Below the pieces are notes generated by a model that worked only from the letters and a program-made list of their open reading frames with translations, made no database searches and had not been told where the DNA came from. The translations under genes were made by a program, and so were the position numbers. Shown piece after piece: positions 1 to 9,369 of a stretch of 41,581 nt of DNA. Origin of the DNA: Leucogyrophana mollusca (taxonomy: Eukaryota > Basidiomycota > Agaricomycetes > Boletales); NCBI GenBank assembly GCA_021014945.1, contig MU266567.1, forward strand, positions 1-41,581, in the 5' to 3' direction. The first letter of the stretch is position 1, and every line of letters begins with the position of its first letter.

Positions 1-1012
1 AACGTACCTCCCGGTTTGGAAATGGTGCGGGTTCCAGCCAAACCATTTGCAAACCGTACGGTTTCATTTTGGCAGGTGGCGGTTTCGAAACCGTTGCACC
101 CGAACGGGCCCTTAACTGACTAGTACCGGCTCGCGGTAGCTTTGATGCAGCTTTGTACCACTGCCGTCCTACCGAATTTTGCAGTGCCTTGGTATGTGTC
201 TTGTAGCGAGCCTCTCCGGGAGATTCAGGTTCCTAATTTATATAATAATACAGGTTCACCAGGTAAATGTTCTTACAGTAACGCCGTTTCCCTAGGTTTA
301 GCCACAGGTACATCACTCTGGATCAAGTCTGCCGTCCGTTAGTCCATTTTCCAAATACCATTGTGCGCATCTCGTTAGTGTCGTAGTGACATCGATTGTT
401 TGACAATGGATGGGTGGTACGCATCCCTCAGTCGAAACCTCAGGCAAAGGAGGCGAATGTACGCTGCCTAAAACGGGATAAGCTGGGGAACGACGCCAGG
501 TCTGACCAGATCGGAGCGTCACACGATGTCCAGCCTCATAAGGGCGTGAGCCGAACTACGTCGGACCAGGCAGAACCCAGAACCACGATTCCATGTCGTT
601 GATGTCAATAATCCCAGCCCCTTACATTGAACGTTGAACAGCAGCCTGGAGTCGTTCTTTCTAGCATCGAGCCAGGAGTCACATATGACGGGAGCCAGTT
701 GCTACCAGTGGCCGACGTCGATCTGTTCGGGACATGTACAGTCAAACATCCCTGAACAGTGAAAAAGTTGTAATCTGCCGTTGACTTTGTATAATCTCCT
801 TGTATGGCAATTATTAAACGTTAAACCGTAACTCCTCGTCACTCCTGGAATTCAACATTTCGAACTACTAAAGGCCACTAGTGACTAAACAGCCTCGCCC
901 CAAAATATTTTCAGGGACCCTGGAGGGACCCGAAAGAGCAAGCGAAATCGTCCATATATAAGGGTGAGCATTAGGCCTTTGCATCCATCCTCAAGACCTT
1001 TCACTCCCAACA
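1..1012. other. gene-free left edge and promoter of the secreted protein gene
   Basis: I see no convincing gene here; the short open frames have no recognisable domain. The first 100 bases carry clustered CGGTTT/AAACCG motifs, including two perfect 14-bp palindromes at 51-64 and 80-93. A TATA-like sequence, ccatatataagg, lies at about 952-963, roughly 50 bases upstream of the ATG at 1013, and is the likely core promoter of that gene. Confidence 0.6.
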
Positions 1013-1550
1013 ATGAAGTTCTTCTCAGTCTTCGCCTTCCTCGCCGCTTCTGCTGCAACCGCCTATAGCCAGACCATTGAGCTTGGGTATCCCACAGATG
1101 GGACTGTTCTCAGCCCTGGCGAAACAGTGGAAGCTCAAGTGGTTCGGCCGGTGCGTCTGTGCCTAGTCTTCATGATTCGTATGGCTAACCATGCGCCATA
1201 CCTAGAATTCCATCATCGGGTGCACTGAAGTCGGTATTGCCCTCGCCATCAACAGTTGCCCCGATGGCGAATGCACGCCGCCATCTTCCGCCTTGGGGAA
1301 TGTTCTTTATGCCGGCCCATTTACGCCTACTGCCCACGTCGGTGATGGTTACTACCAAAACTTCACTGTTACCATCCCCGATTATCTCGACGAGGGAAGC
1401 GCCATTTTCACGCTGACGCACTTGTGCCTGCTCGGTGTAAGCCATTGCTAGCCTTGATTCTCAGCTGTGAACCTACTAACTTTGTATTCATGCCAGGCTG
1501 GAGCTTATCCGTTACTGGAGTACAGAAACGCGTCTGTCACCGTCGCCTGA
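1013..1550 (+). CDS. small secreted protein, 3 exons
   Basis: The predicted exons are 1013-1150, 1206-1436 and 1497-1550, giving about 140 residues. The introns (1151-1205, gtgcgt..ctag; 1437-1496, gtaagc..ccag) are 55 and 60 nt and keep the frame. The N-terminus MKFFSVFAFLAASAATAYSQ is a clear signal peptide, with probable cleavage after AYS or nearby. The mature part contains NFTV and NASV, both N-glycosylation sequons, and a CPDGEC segment that could form a disulfide. A TATA-like box stands about 50 bases upstream. The layout resembles small beta-rich secreted proteins common in wood-decay basidiomycetes; I recognise the general style but cannot name a family. It is probably exported, with function unknown. 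Without splicing the ORF stops early at about 1228, so the intron calls are essential. Confidence 0.8.
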
Positions 1551-1649
1551 AGGAGTGCTTCAGGGGTACTTCCTAGGTTTTGACACGTATTACTTATAAA
1601 CGCACTGTTGGATGTATTGGATGGGCTTGTGCGCAATTGAAGCTTGATT

Positions 1650-2010
1650 GGACATAAATGCAGGCTCCTTGAACGCACTTGCTGTCGCTCGGAACCCTGG
1701 TTTTCAATCGGATATGTGTTTGGTAATTTTGACGATTGAACAATCTCCAGCGTCTCCTGCTCGTGAGTTGGCCAGAAATGCAGAACTTCGGATAGGTAAC
1801 AATATACTGTACTCGCGTGGTCTTAAATTTCCTCTCGATCGATTTTCTACGGGGCGGCTTTACAGGGCCTTCGATCGGTGTGAGCAAGAGGCGAGCATCC
1901 CGTGGGTTGTACAGTTGACCAATGATAGTGACTTCACCAAACACGCATACGATTGCAACAACCGTGGTCATGACTTTTGGTACTGTACATCCACGTGATA
2001 GCGCATCTGA
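1650..2010. repeat. dispersed repeat, copy 1 (related to 8260-8625)
   Basis: Scattered blocks match 8260-8625. Shared pieces include gatcggtgtgagcaag, gcgagcatcccgtgg and an end with tgtacatc-acgtg. Open frames exist on both strands (116 aa plus, 142 aa minus), but the reading frame is not kept between the two copies. I therefore regard it as a decayed repeat, not a gene. Confidence 0.5.
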
Positions 2011-2046
2011 ATGACTGATCACAAGGAACTGAAGAGGATAAGAGAC

Positions 2047-3260
2047 CTAAGACTGACTCGACATCCTTACACATCGTTCGAACTCCATGCCTAATTCTCG
2101 GTCCTCTGGAATAGACACTTCTGTCAAAGAGACCACAATGGGTTGCGTAAAAGTGCTCACCTTCGTTTTGTCGAGGTCTTCGAGTTCATCGAGAGCTCTT
2201 AGAATAGCACCTTCTACAAGAGCCTGAGCGAGGTCCAACTTAGGGTCGCCTTTGAAGATCTTTGACAGGGCTGCGATCTCGGCCTCGGCACTCTCATCAC
2301 TATCCTGCGAGATCCCTTCCTCCAAAACCTTCCGGGGAAAGCGGATAAGTGAACCCGCTCACATTGCACGCGCGTTCAAAGCTTACCCCAGAATGCACCA
2401 CGTCCTTCTGGTACGCATTCATTGCCGCGTAGTACGACTTGATGTTCTTGTCCTTGTCTGGTTTGGCGAGGAGATCGTCACAGATTTCGGCGTCCTCATT
2501 GGAGCTGGACTCGACCTCGGCAACCTGAGGTATTTTGAGCAACCTGACACAAGGGGGGGAAATTACTTGATCGACTTACCACTTGGAATGGCGTGAGGTC
2601 AACGCCGATGGCAGATGGCAAGGGAATGTTGATAACCGGGATATCCTAGCGGGTGGCAAGATACCAGAGATGTTAGTAAAGCAGGGTTGGAACGACTATT
2701 ATACCCACCATACTCCTAACATTCAAAGCAGGTTTCTGCCAAGGTGTGATCTTCCAGTACTTGCCCATTTTGGCAAACGCATCGTGGATAGACTCCAGAC
2801 CATAGTACCGTATCTTGATGATGTCGTAGACTCTGGCGCAGAACCAGTAGCACTGCGCCCAGAGGAGTTTGTATTTTGGGGCGCTGCTGCGAACGGCGTT
2901 GAGAATCCACGCGAGCTGTCTGATCGTGAGCGTGCGCCTCGCGTTGTCGAACTTGACAGAGCGAATGAGTTCAAATGTCCCTTCAGTGAGGAGATCTTGG
3001 GGGCCGGCCACGACTTGGTCCCATTCAACCTTGCGCTCAGCGATGATGTTCGCCTGAGTGCCAGTATCGATGTGCTCTATGGAGATTTGGAGAAATTCGT
3101 GGAAGGAATGATTGATAGAGGTGTCTTTGAGTTGGATGGCACCAGTAACTCGCCAGCGCGTGGTTCGATCGTCTTCAAGCATGATCCGCTTCCATGTCTC
3201 CACCTCGACGACATGACGTTCACGGGCGTACAAGCCATAGATGAGTTCCGGTTCAGACAT
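2047..3260 (-). CDS. conserved-looking hypothetical protein, 4 exons
   Basis: Reading the minus strand, the predicted exons are 3260-2721, 2645-2580, 2524-2387 and 2328-2047. Introns of 75, 55 and 58 nt all join at codon boundaries, giving about 341 residues. The N-terminal part (MSEPELIYGLYARERHVVEV) is followed by a segment rich in aromatic residues, LLWAQCYWFCARVYDIIKIR. The C-terminal third is acidic (SQDSDESAEAEIAALSKIF). I see no signal peptide, transmembrane helix or catalytic motif. The style matches uncharacterised agaricomycete proteins with an LLWAQCYW-like segment, but I cannot assign a function. A further 40-nt intron in the last exon (gtgagc..gacag, starting at about 2162 on the minus strand) is possible and would shorten the C-terminus. 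Several open frames on the plus strand over this gene are shadows. Confidence 0.75.
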
Positions 3261-3760
3261 GGTTGCCAGTTAATGAGCACAGTGGGCAACGATGGCTCTT
3301 ATACCTGTGGGATGTGTTAATTCCGTCACGGTAAAGTAATTCAAAGGTCCAGGTGATACGCACCACATGCAATCCGGGATGCGAGGACGTCCTAAGCCCG
3401 CAGGCGGCAATCCATAATCAGACTCAAGCAAAGGATCCGAATAACGCCAACCTGAAGACGAGTGGCATGGAAGAGTCGTACTTACGCGCGACCACATCGA
3501 TGCTGTATGAGGCATACGTAGTATTGCCTGTCAAGCTAAGTTTGGCTGTTCGCGTCTTCCGTTTACGTGCGAGGCATACATAGTACCACCTGCCAAGCTA
3601 AGTTTGGCTGTTCCAATCTTCAGATGATTGTTCGTCGCAAGCGTACGCTGTTCCGACCTATCATAGATTCTGGGAAAGGAAGCGCCAACACGGCGCATAA
3701 TCAAATTGCCTATCGTACCTCACATCACGACGGCGCTGACGCAATGATATCGAACTCTGT
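3261..3760. other. intergenic stretch with a 62-base tandem repeat
   Basis: I see no gene. Two 43-base copies, 3509-3551 and 3571-3613, share gaggcata and ctaagtttggctgttc with few differences and a 62-base period. The upstream part probably includes the promoter of the minus-strand gene that starts at 3260. Confidence 0.6.
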
Positions 3761-3763
3761 ATG

Positions 3764-3930
3764 CAACGATCTCGCAACTCCCGAAGGATCTCTCCCTTTC
3801 GCCGTGTACCCGGAGGCACAGTGTGACGGAGCCCACAATGATGGGTCGAGGTCTGTTACGGAGGCAGCGTGTGGTTGAGCAGGGACAGGACTATTTGCCA
3901 CGCCCCGACTGCTTTGCCGGACATGGATCG
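3764..3930 (+). repeat. dispersed repeat block (pair with 12446-12630)
   Basis: This stretch is close to 12446-12630. Shared stretches include ctcgcaactcc-gaaggatc, ccctttcgccgtgtacccgg and gacctatttgccacg-like sequence. In the other copy the block directly follows the decayed P450 N-terminal chain. It is therefore probably the end of the same ancestral chain, here cut off from its 5' part. Confidence 0.6.
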
Positions 3931-4229
3931 TGTGATGTCTATCTCAAGAACAATCGCCAGAGGCTTTCCAACACCGTGAAGTCGTAGTCGAATGAGATGC
4001 AGGTACTCGAATGTGAAGCAACTTTGCACGTGCATAGTCATTAGGAAACCGGTGAAAGTGGGTTTGACAAAGTTTTAGACAAGCCTTACGGACTTGGGGA
4101 ACGGGGGTTCAGTCTGGTTCAGTACGTTCAATAGCTTCAGTCGCTCGTGAATCCTGGATGAGGCGACACCTCACGTGACGCATACTGACTGCGCCCTCGT
4201 GACTGTACTGTGGAAGTCTGGAAGATGTT

Positions 4230-4520
4230 CAAACTTCAGTCAATGGATCAACACGACAGGTGGCGCCAATGGCAGAATCCACACGTTGTCGAGATTTCTT
4301 GCTGCTCCTTCTTCAACTTGTCCATCCGCCCAAGCTTCACTCCATCCACTCCGACTCGTGTCTTGGGGTACAAATTCCTTCAAAAGAATCTGGGATCTAC
4401 CTCTTTCATGTAACTGTGCGTCCTTAACCTGCCCGGGGCAAGGCGCTGAGACGATCCAGCACGACGAGATGCATGTGCGTTGTAATTGGCTTAAATCATT
4501 ATATCTCGTTCTCATTCTCA
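4230..4520 (+). repeat. upstream block of the P450 C-terminal relic, copy A
   Basis: Related sequence occurs at 18840-19040, 26220-26390 and 38680-38900. Shared words include cacacgt-gtcg-gat, caacttgtcc, cttcaaaagaatctgg and cctctttcatgtaactgtg. In two places it stands just before P450 C-terminal remains, so it may be an ancestral P450 internal or intron region. No open frame is shared between copies. Confidence 0.55.
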
Positions 4521-4539
4521 AGAGGAAGACTTTTTTTTA

Positions 4540-5155
4540 CCTGGAGCTATCCGATCCACCTGACTGTCCGGCACAAGACGCTGCGCCTCTGACCAGGCTC
4601 CCCAAAAACGCGCGTCTCGCGCTCTCCGACGACGTCCTTCCCGGCGTTCCGGCACAGGGCTAACATTATCCCTTCCAGGCGTCCGAGGGCGTCCACGTCC
4701 TCTGGTCAAGCTACGCCGTGATGCGCAACTGGCAACTGCAAGGTGCGCCGTCAGTTCAAGCTTTACACTAACCCTAACCGATTTGGTCGTCCACCGGCTC
4801 TCGTGACGTGATTGACCGCACCTCACGCAGGTACGGGGTCCTATCGCACGCGAATGTAACCCCGCCCCTCGATCCGTCTGGACAGTTCGTGAAGCCGCTG
4901 CAGCCCACGTTCCACGCGTTCGGTGCAGGGCCGCGGCTCTGGTTCATGCATTCCCCCCTTCTATCGCTCTGACCGTGGATTTTGCAGCCCTGGATCGCGT
5001 CTCGCGACATACGAGTTCGTCTCATTTTGGGCGGCTCAGCTGCCTGCGTTCGATTTCGTGCCCATCGAGGGTGGCGGAGAGAAGTACCGGATGGACACGC
5101 ACACCATGTCCATGGAGGGGATGGTATGGCGTTGCAAATATAACTGTCATTAGCA
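4540..5155 (+). pseudogene. cytochrome P450 C-terminal relic A
   Basis: Fragments in shifting frames match the last third of a basidiomycete P450. The first is YPIHLTVRHKTLRL with a stop where Trp is expected, the degraded K-helix ExxR region with E changed to K. PKNARLALSDDVLPGVPAQG follows in another frame, then VLWSSYAVMRNW, and finally FVKPLQPTFHAFGAGPRLW at about 4890-4942. FGAGPRL is the heme-binding loop FxxGxRxC, but the heme-ligand Cys is Trp (TGG at 4940-4942). At least three frame changes and several stops make the copy non-functional. Relic B at 19060 shares the Trp at the same place. It lies upstream of DUF6533-like copy 1. Confidence 0.85.
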
Positions 5156-5159
5156 CCGC

Positions 5160-5520
5160 GTCCCGGGCACCTGGTGTGCGATATAGACAGAGCAACTGCG
5201 GTAAACAGAAAACGACCGCGTCTTTGCACAACGTGACCCAGCTTCAAGTTCAAGGAGGTTCCCACAACGTCACATTTTGTCTCTGGCTATTTGCTTTTGA
5301 GCTTCACTGCAGTGAGGCTTCTTTTCTCAAGGAGCCCAAACATTCTTTCGTGCTATTCCCTGGCCAATTTCATAAGGTTGGTACAAGAGGACGCGGCAAT
5401 GAATGGATCGCCACGGCTTCGCCCGGTGAGTCTTTTACTCAGCTGTAGAGTTCCCCTGAAAGGCTTCGTGCTGATGCAGCGATGGGAGATCATTTGCGAC
5501 CACAGTCATCGACCTGCTTG
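5160..5520 (+). repeat. P450-downstream block (DVTLG block), copy 1
   Basis: This block follows the P450 remains and recurs at 11820-12010, 19640-19985, 27335-27510, 38925-39200 and, in part, 33590-33720. Shared landmarks are gatatagacag, gcgacgtgaccc, ttcaaggaggttccca, tttgagcttcactg and cggcttcgccc. A translated stretch resembles FELHC-(K)EPKH-FVLFP in several copies, so it may derive from a second gene that lay beside the P450. I cannot identify that gene. Confidence 0.6.
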
Positions 5521-5613
5521 ACACGAACCTGATGTCTGGTCTAAGTAAACGCGAGGGCTGTGGCCATTGGTCCCGCGTGACACGAATCCGATGCCTGGTT
5601 TAAGTAAACGTGA
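5521..5613 (+). promoter_or_regulatory. direct repeat upstream of DUF6533-like copy 1
   Basis: Two copies of the element ACACGAAcCtGATGtCTGG followed by TcTAAGTAAACGcGA lie at about 5521-5554 and 5580-5613. The same pair stands upstream of copies 2, 3 and 5, and a single element upstream of copy 4. It is followed by a TATA-like tttatatatagagg at about 5646-5659. Conservation within an otherwise drifting block makes it a candidate regulatory element, although shared ancestry alone could also explain it. Confidence 0.45.
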
Positions 5614-6128
5614 CACGTCGACAATCGAACATTGATTGATGCGAGTTTATATATAGAGGTGCTGTATGAAAGCTTTGAAAGTCGACCATACATTGGGAAA
5701 ACTGACCTCTTCTGCATACTAGATGCTTGTTACTTGCGAGGGTCCCAGCGGGAGGGGCACTCGAAGGAATTATTCGGGGGAGGGGGGCTCAAGAGATATT
5801 GCTTGTTCATTTCCGACGCTCCAGTCGGTGCTTATATTTGTCGCCAGCCTGGTGAAGCTTTTCTGCATCTTTCAGAACTTCAAAGTCCGGCATGCAGACC
5901 GATACCGGCGAGCCAACAAACGTGCGAGCAGCTCCACCGATGCGTGGCTATGAACGGTGGGTTTACTATGCAGTGAACTTGTGCACCCTGACATCGTACT
6001 CTATGTGACATGCCTACTTCTAGCCATCACAACACAGCGCCTGGATGAGGTTGAAAAGGAGACCGGCAGTGGTCTCGCGGATAGCTGCACCTCTCACTCC
6101 TTTTTGAGCTTACACACCCTACTCCTAA
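5614..6128 (+). repeat. conserved upstream block of DUF6533-like copy 1
   Basis: The roughly 500 bases before the ATG match the equivalents upstream of copies 2-5. Landmarks are tgatgcgagttta, atgaaagctttgaaag, ggatgcttgttac, gggtcccagcgggagg, ttcagaatttcaaagtc and tagccatcacaacacag. The short open frames inside shift and stop between copies, so I read it as promoter and 5' leader, not coding sequence. The TATA-like motif lies about 480 bases from the ATG, which would mean a long leader or an unseen 5' intron. Confidence 0.6.
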
Positions 6129-7872
6129 ATGGCGACCATCGAGTCCGCAGTACAGCTCCTTTACAACGGCAATTGCTTCAGTGGTGGGTCGTCTGTTGCC
6201 CTACATCCTCCACCGATTGAATTTCCGCATATAGTGGTCATGGCCACAGTCCTTGTATATGATTATCGTCAGTAATTCCCCGTCGAGCACCATCAAACTC
6301 AGCTCACTCCATGTCCTCCAGTCCTGACGATTGGGCAAGAGGTAACGTTCGTGTGACCAGCAGCACACCTATGCTCACCTTATTGGATCGACTGGTAGGT
6401 CGAATATGTCTGGGTTAGTCACTCATGCTTGCTCGATCCGTGTCCTATTTTGAACAATTTGATAGCAAAGGCCAATGTCTCTCATGTCATTCCTATATTA
6501 TGTAGTTCGTACCCTTCCCTCTACGTCCTGCGGCGCTTCGTATTTACTGACAGAGCAATAGGTTCGCTATCTTGGCCTCTTCGTTGCCATGTACGTTGGG
6601 TCCTCTTGGGCTGTGTTCACCGCTGACGGACTTGTCGCGCGGTTTAGCGTTTCGGGCTCTATGTAGGTTGCATGCCGCATTCAAAGGATGAGTCCAGCCA
6701 ATTGACGACTCTTCAGGGGGAAATTTATCCGTGGATCTGTGCCAGTCAGCCGTTTCCCTGTTCTTCCCCCCTCTCCAAGCAATGCTTACAACGTTTGTGA
6801 AGATGTATGTCCTCTATATTCATGCTATGCTTGACTCGCTTCAATACACAAGGCTTTGATATAGGTGTACGTTTCGTCCATAACCGCTCGAAATTGACGC
6901 TGGGAAATGTGCTCACTTCTACTAGGTGCCGGGTTCTATGTGTTTGGTAACCTGGGGTTCTATGTGATTATCTCGGCATCAGCCGGTGAGTTTCACTGTA
7001 ATTTTCCAGGTATTCATGGGTCAGACTATAACTAACTGAGCATCCGACCAGCGATCATGGTCCTGCGCGTTTTTGCTATGTATAATCAATCCAGGATCAT
7101 CCTGGGCGTGCTCTTGTTGTTTTTCGTACCCACCGTAGTCACCACGATTGTTAGTATGGTGAAAATCTTCAATATCAGCTCCGTCAAGTCGGGTAGGTCG
7201 TTCGCATATCACCTATCACGATTTATTGATCGAACTACGCCTGCCTGTCCCCAGGCGTGATAACATTGGACTTGCTGGGAACGAACTACTGTGCCACACT
7301 CCCGTGGTCAAGGGCCGAGTCTCTTCTGCTCATCTATCTAACTATCCCCCGGATCTGTTTCGACGTGCTCCTCGTTGTACTAGCGGTCGGTCGCCTCGTC
7401 AAGGACACTGTGGATAATCGGATGCCGGGCAAGTGGCAGCCTAATGTCTACCTACGGATGCTAGCCCCAGACAGCATCATATATTTTCTCTTGTGAGTCA
7501 ACCCGAGTATGTTGATGAATCATTTGTGTCCGCTAACGACCTCGGAATAGGAACCTTGTGGTCACAATCATCCAGCTCACACTACCTCTTTCAACGATTC
7601 CGGTGAGTGACCCCACAACCCCCGAAGATTCCCGCGTGACAAGATGTGATGATACTCAGCTTTGGTTTGATTACGCGTCCGCACTCACCGTTGACACCGT
7701 TCCGTTCATGCTCGCCCCACACCTAATCATTAGCTTCCGGCACCATACCAAGGCTGACGCAATACACAGCGGGTTTGCGAGCCACTTGGGAACATCGCTG
7801 GGTGCAGGGGAACAGGAAATGTGTTTTGCGACGCCGGGTTCGATGAGTAGTATGGATGAGAGAGGCGTCTAA
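6129..7872 (+). CDS. DUF6533-like multi-pass membrane protein, copy 1
   Basis: Supported exons are 6129-6183, 6235-6267, 6322-6341, 6399-6413, 6466-6501, 6562-6594, 6926-6985, 7052-7192, 7255-7492, 7551-7602 and 7660-7872. Tentative exons are 6648-6662 and 6717-6744; the join from 6745 to 6925 is unresolved. The N-terminus (MATIESAVQ) leads into VYDYLLTIGQE-VEYVW-QRPMSLMSFLYY-VRYLGLFV, which fits the DUF6533 pattern (YDyLLT..E..W..p.sl...Ly...RYl). Later exons give hydrophobic segments including GFYVFGNLGFYVII, MVLRVFAMYNQSR, ILGVLLLFFVPTVVTTIV and ICFDVLLVVLAVGRLVKD, then the tail APHLIISFRHHTKADAIHSG and a final SSMDERGV. About six or seven membrane spans are likely. The function of DUF6533 proteins is unknown. 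Exon lengths agree with copies 2-5. Splicing is required, since no frame runs through. Confidence 0.8.
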
Positions 7873-8260
7873 GTCGTGATAGATATTCGGTTTTATTGCA
7901 TTAATGTATGCCTACCTTACATGTGTAAGTGCCGGATACCGACCCCGTTTGTTGATAGAAGGCAGGGTAGAGTTGTGGTCGAGCATAGTTTAATCCCCAC
8001 GCATCTATTCGTCAGCACTCGTCCTGGTCAGTTGGCATTTTGTTAACCCCTTCCATCACCGATGCAGTTCTTCCTTGACATGCCTTACTGGTATCTTTCG
8101 ATGGTGCAGCAAATACAGGTGCGGTGGTGAGATCTCGGGTTCAAGCCAAGTCAGCAGTGAAAGTCGATCACCGATAGCCGGCGAGATTGCCCCTATTAAC
8201 CAGATAACGGTGCCATCCGTGCATCCTGACTCCCCTTGCTCGGGTGGACACGGATCGAAT
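7873..8260 (+). repeat. conserved 3' flank of DUF6533-like copy 1
   Basis: The sequence after the stop matches 22382-22745, 30398-30720 and 36078-36235. Landmarks are gattttcggttttatt just after the stop, ctcgtcctggtcag, tctttcgatg-tgcagc, aaggtgcggtgg and gtcagcagtgaaa-tcg. It should contain the 3' UTR and polyadenylation region. No open frame is shared. Confidence 0.65.
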
Positions 8261-8625
8261 CACCCTTGTGTCAGCTCGGCCTACTCCACCGGCAACGCGG
8301 ATGCTCGGATAAGCAGCAATCTACTCTACCCGCGCGGTCTCGATTTTATACAGGGTGACTTGACTGAGCCTTGGATCGGTGTGAGCAAGACCAGCCAATA
8401 TTCTTCCTGTGCACAATCTCGCGCTTTCTCAGTCCTGAAGTGCATGATTGTACCCCGGGCTGGCACGGTTTCTTTCAGCCGTCAGCCCCTGCCAGAGCCT
8501 TCCTACTCGGTATTCCCATGGCAGGCGGTTGAGCATGTTGGGGGCGAGCATCCCGTGGATTGGGCTGTAAACTTCACCGAATGTGACATTCATTGCTGTA
8601 CATCTACGTGGAAGTGAATCTTGAC
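8261..8625. repeat. dispersed repeat, copy 2 (related to 1650-2010)
   Basis: Partial match to 1650-2010 (for example gatcggtgtgagcaag, gagcatcccgtgg, tgtacatctacgtgg). A 180-codon plus-strand ORF covers it (8075-8617), but it also runs through the duplicated 3' flank and is not open in related copies. I treat it as chance. Confidence 0.45.
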
Positions 8626-8838
8626 AGATGAGGCCATTCGACCCGAGTGATCAATACTGCCGAGGCAACAAACTCGTACCAAACTGATCTTCAACACTGT
8701 TAGCCTTGGTTCAGCACGAAACAACAGTGAGATGATGGTAACATAGGAGCTGTGCGAGCAGTAATCAACATAGCGAAATAAAAGAACCAGTTCCGCCTGC
8801 ATACCTTGACGACCCTGCTCTGAGTTGGTCTAGAAACA

Positions 8839-9246
8839 TTACAGCCAGGTTCCTCCTATCCCTGGGATCACGTGTACTGTCGCTGTTCTACACTGCTCGT
8901 GCTTGCTTTTGTTGCGATGCCTCGTCATCGCGTCGTCACGAGGCAGCTGGAATCCGCAGTGGGAGCAACACCACCGGAAGTCCAAGTGAGGGCCTAGCGC
9001 ATGTCTTGGAATATTCCCAGCCCGCATTTCTTGGGGACAATTGCCCCAGGTGCAAGGGATCATTGTCACTGTGTCTGCCATGTTGACACCGTGCCTCTTT
9101 ATGAGATGTGCCCTGAGGCTATTTCTATCCCCGTGCACCAACCGTCCGCATGTCCCTCCCATCTGAAACTGACATAAATAAAAGACGGAAGGGTCGGGAT
9201 CTGCGGGCTGGGGTGCGGGCTGGGGAATGTCTGAAGGCGGGAACAA
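8839..9246 (-). CDS. zinc-finger-like protein, 5' end uncertain
   Basis: A minus-strand open frame of about 135 codons ends at 8839. It contains repeated Cys/His pairs: CQFQMGGTCGRLVHG then LRAHLIKRH; CTWGNCPQEM then IPRHALGPH; and CCSHCGFQL then MTRHRNKSKHEQC. This spacing resembles the C2H2-like fingers of agaricomycete regulatory proteins, in which the first Cys pair is widely spaced. The frame opens downstream of a TAA and has no ATG before the first finger; the first in-frame Met is inside finger 1. Either an upstream exon on the minus strand joins here, or the gene is a fragment. The upstream region at 9250-9600 has proline-rich minus-strand frames that could supply such an exon, but I could not settle a splice. 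It would be nuclear if functional. Confidence 0.55.
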   Translation of the reverse strand: MFPPSDIPQPAPQPADPDPSVFYLCQFQMGGTCGRLVHGDRNSLRAHLIKRHGVNMADTVTMIPCTWGNCPQEMRAGNIPRHALGPHLDFRWCCSHCGFQLPRDDAMTRHRNKSKHEQCRTATVHVIPGIGGTWL

Positions 9247-9369
9247 TGACTGTTGGGGTTGGCTCCAGCTGCCCTCGGGAGCGGCGGGGGTGGCGGGCTG
9301 GGCTGGTTATATTGGTAGTTAGCCAAGAGAAGAAAGGCCGGAATGGAACACTGTACCAGTATATTCATG

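Noticed and set aside
1594..2022. 142-codon minus-strand ORF
   Set aside because: It lies in a repeat whose second copy (8261-8625) does not keep the frame, and it has no recognisable motif.
2583..3320. 245-codon plus-strand ORF
   Set aside because: It is the complement of the four-exon minus-strand gene, whose introns join cleanly at codon boundaries; the plus frame has no motif.
5632..5976. 114-codon ORF upstream of copy 1 as a separate gene
   Set aside because: The homologous blocks of copies 2-5 have stops and frameshifts in this frame, so it is probably non-coding leader.
6648..7260. Treating each DUF6533-like copy as a pseudogene because no long frame exists
   Set aside because: Short exons with consistent splice sites and frame-keeping indels across five copies explain the fragmentation better.
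8075..8617. 180-codon plus-strand ORF
   Set aside because: It crosses the duplicated 3' flank into a dispersed repeat, and the frame is not open in the other copies of either block.
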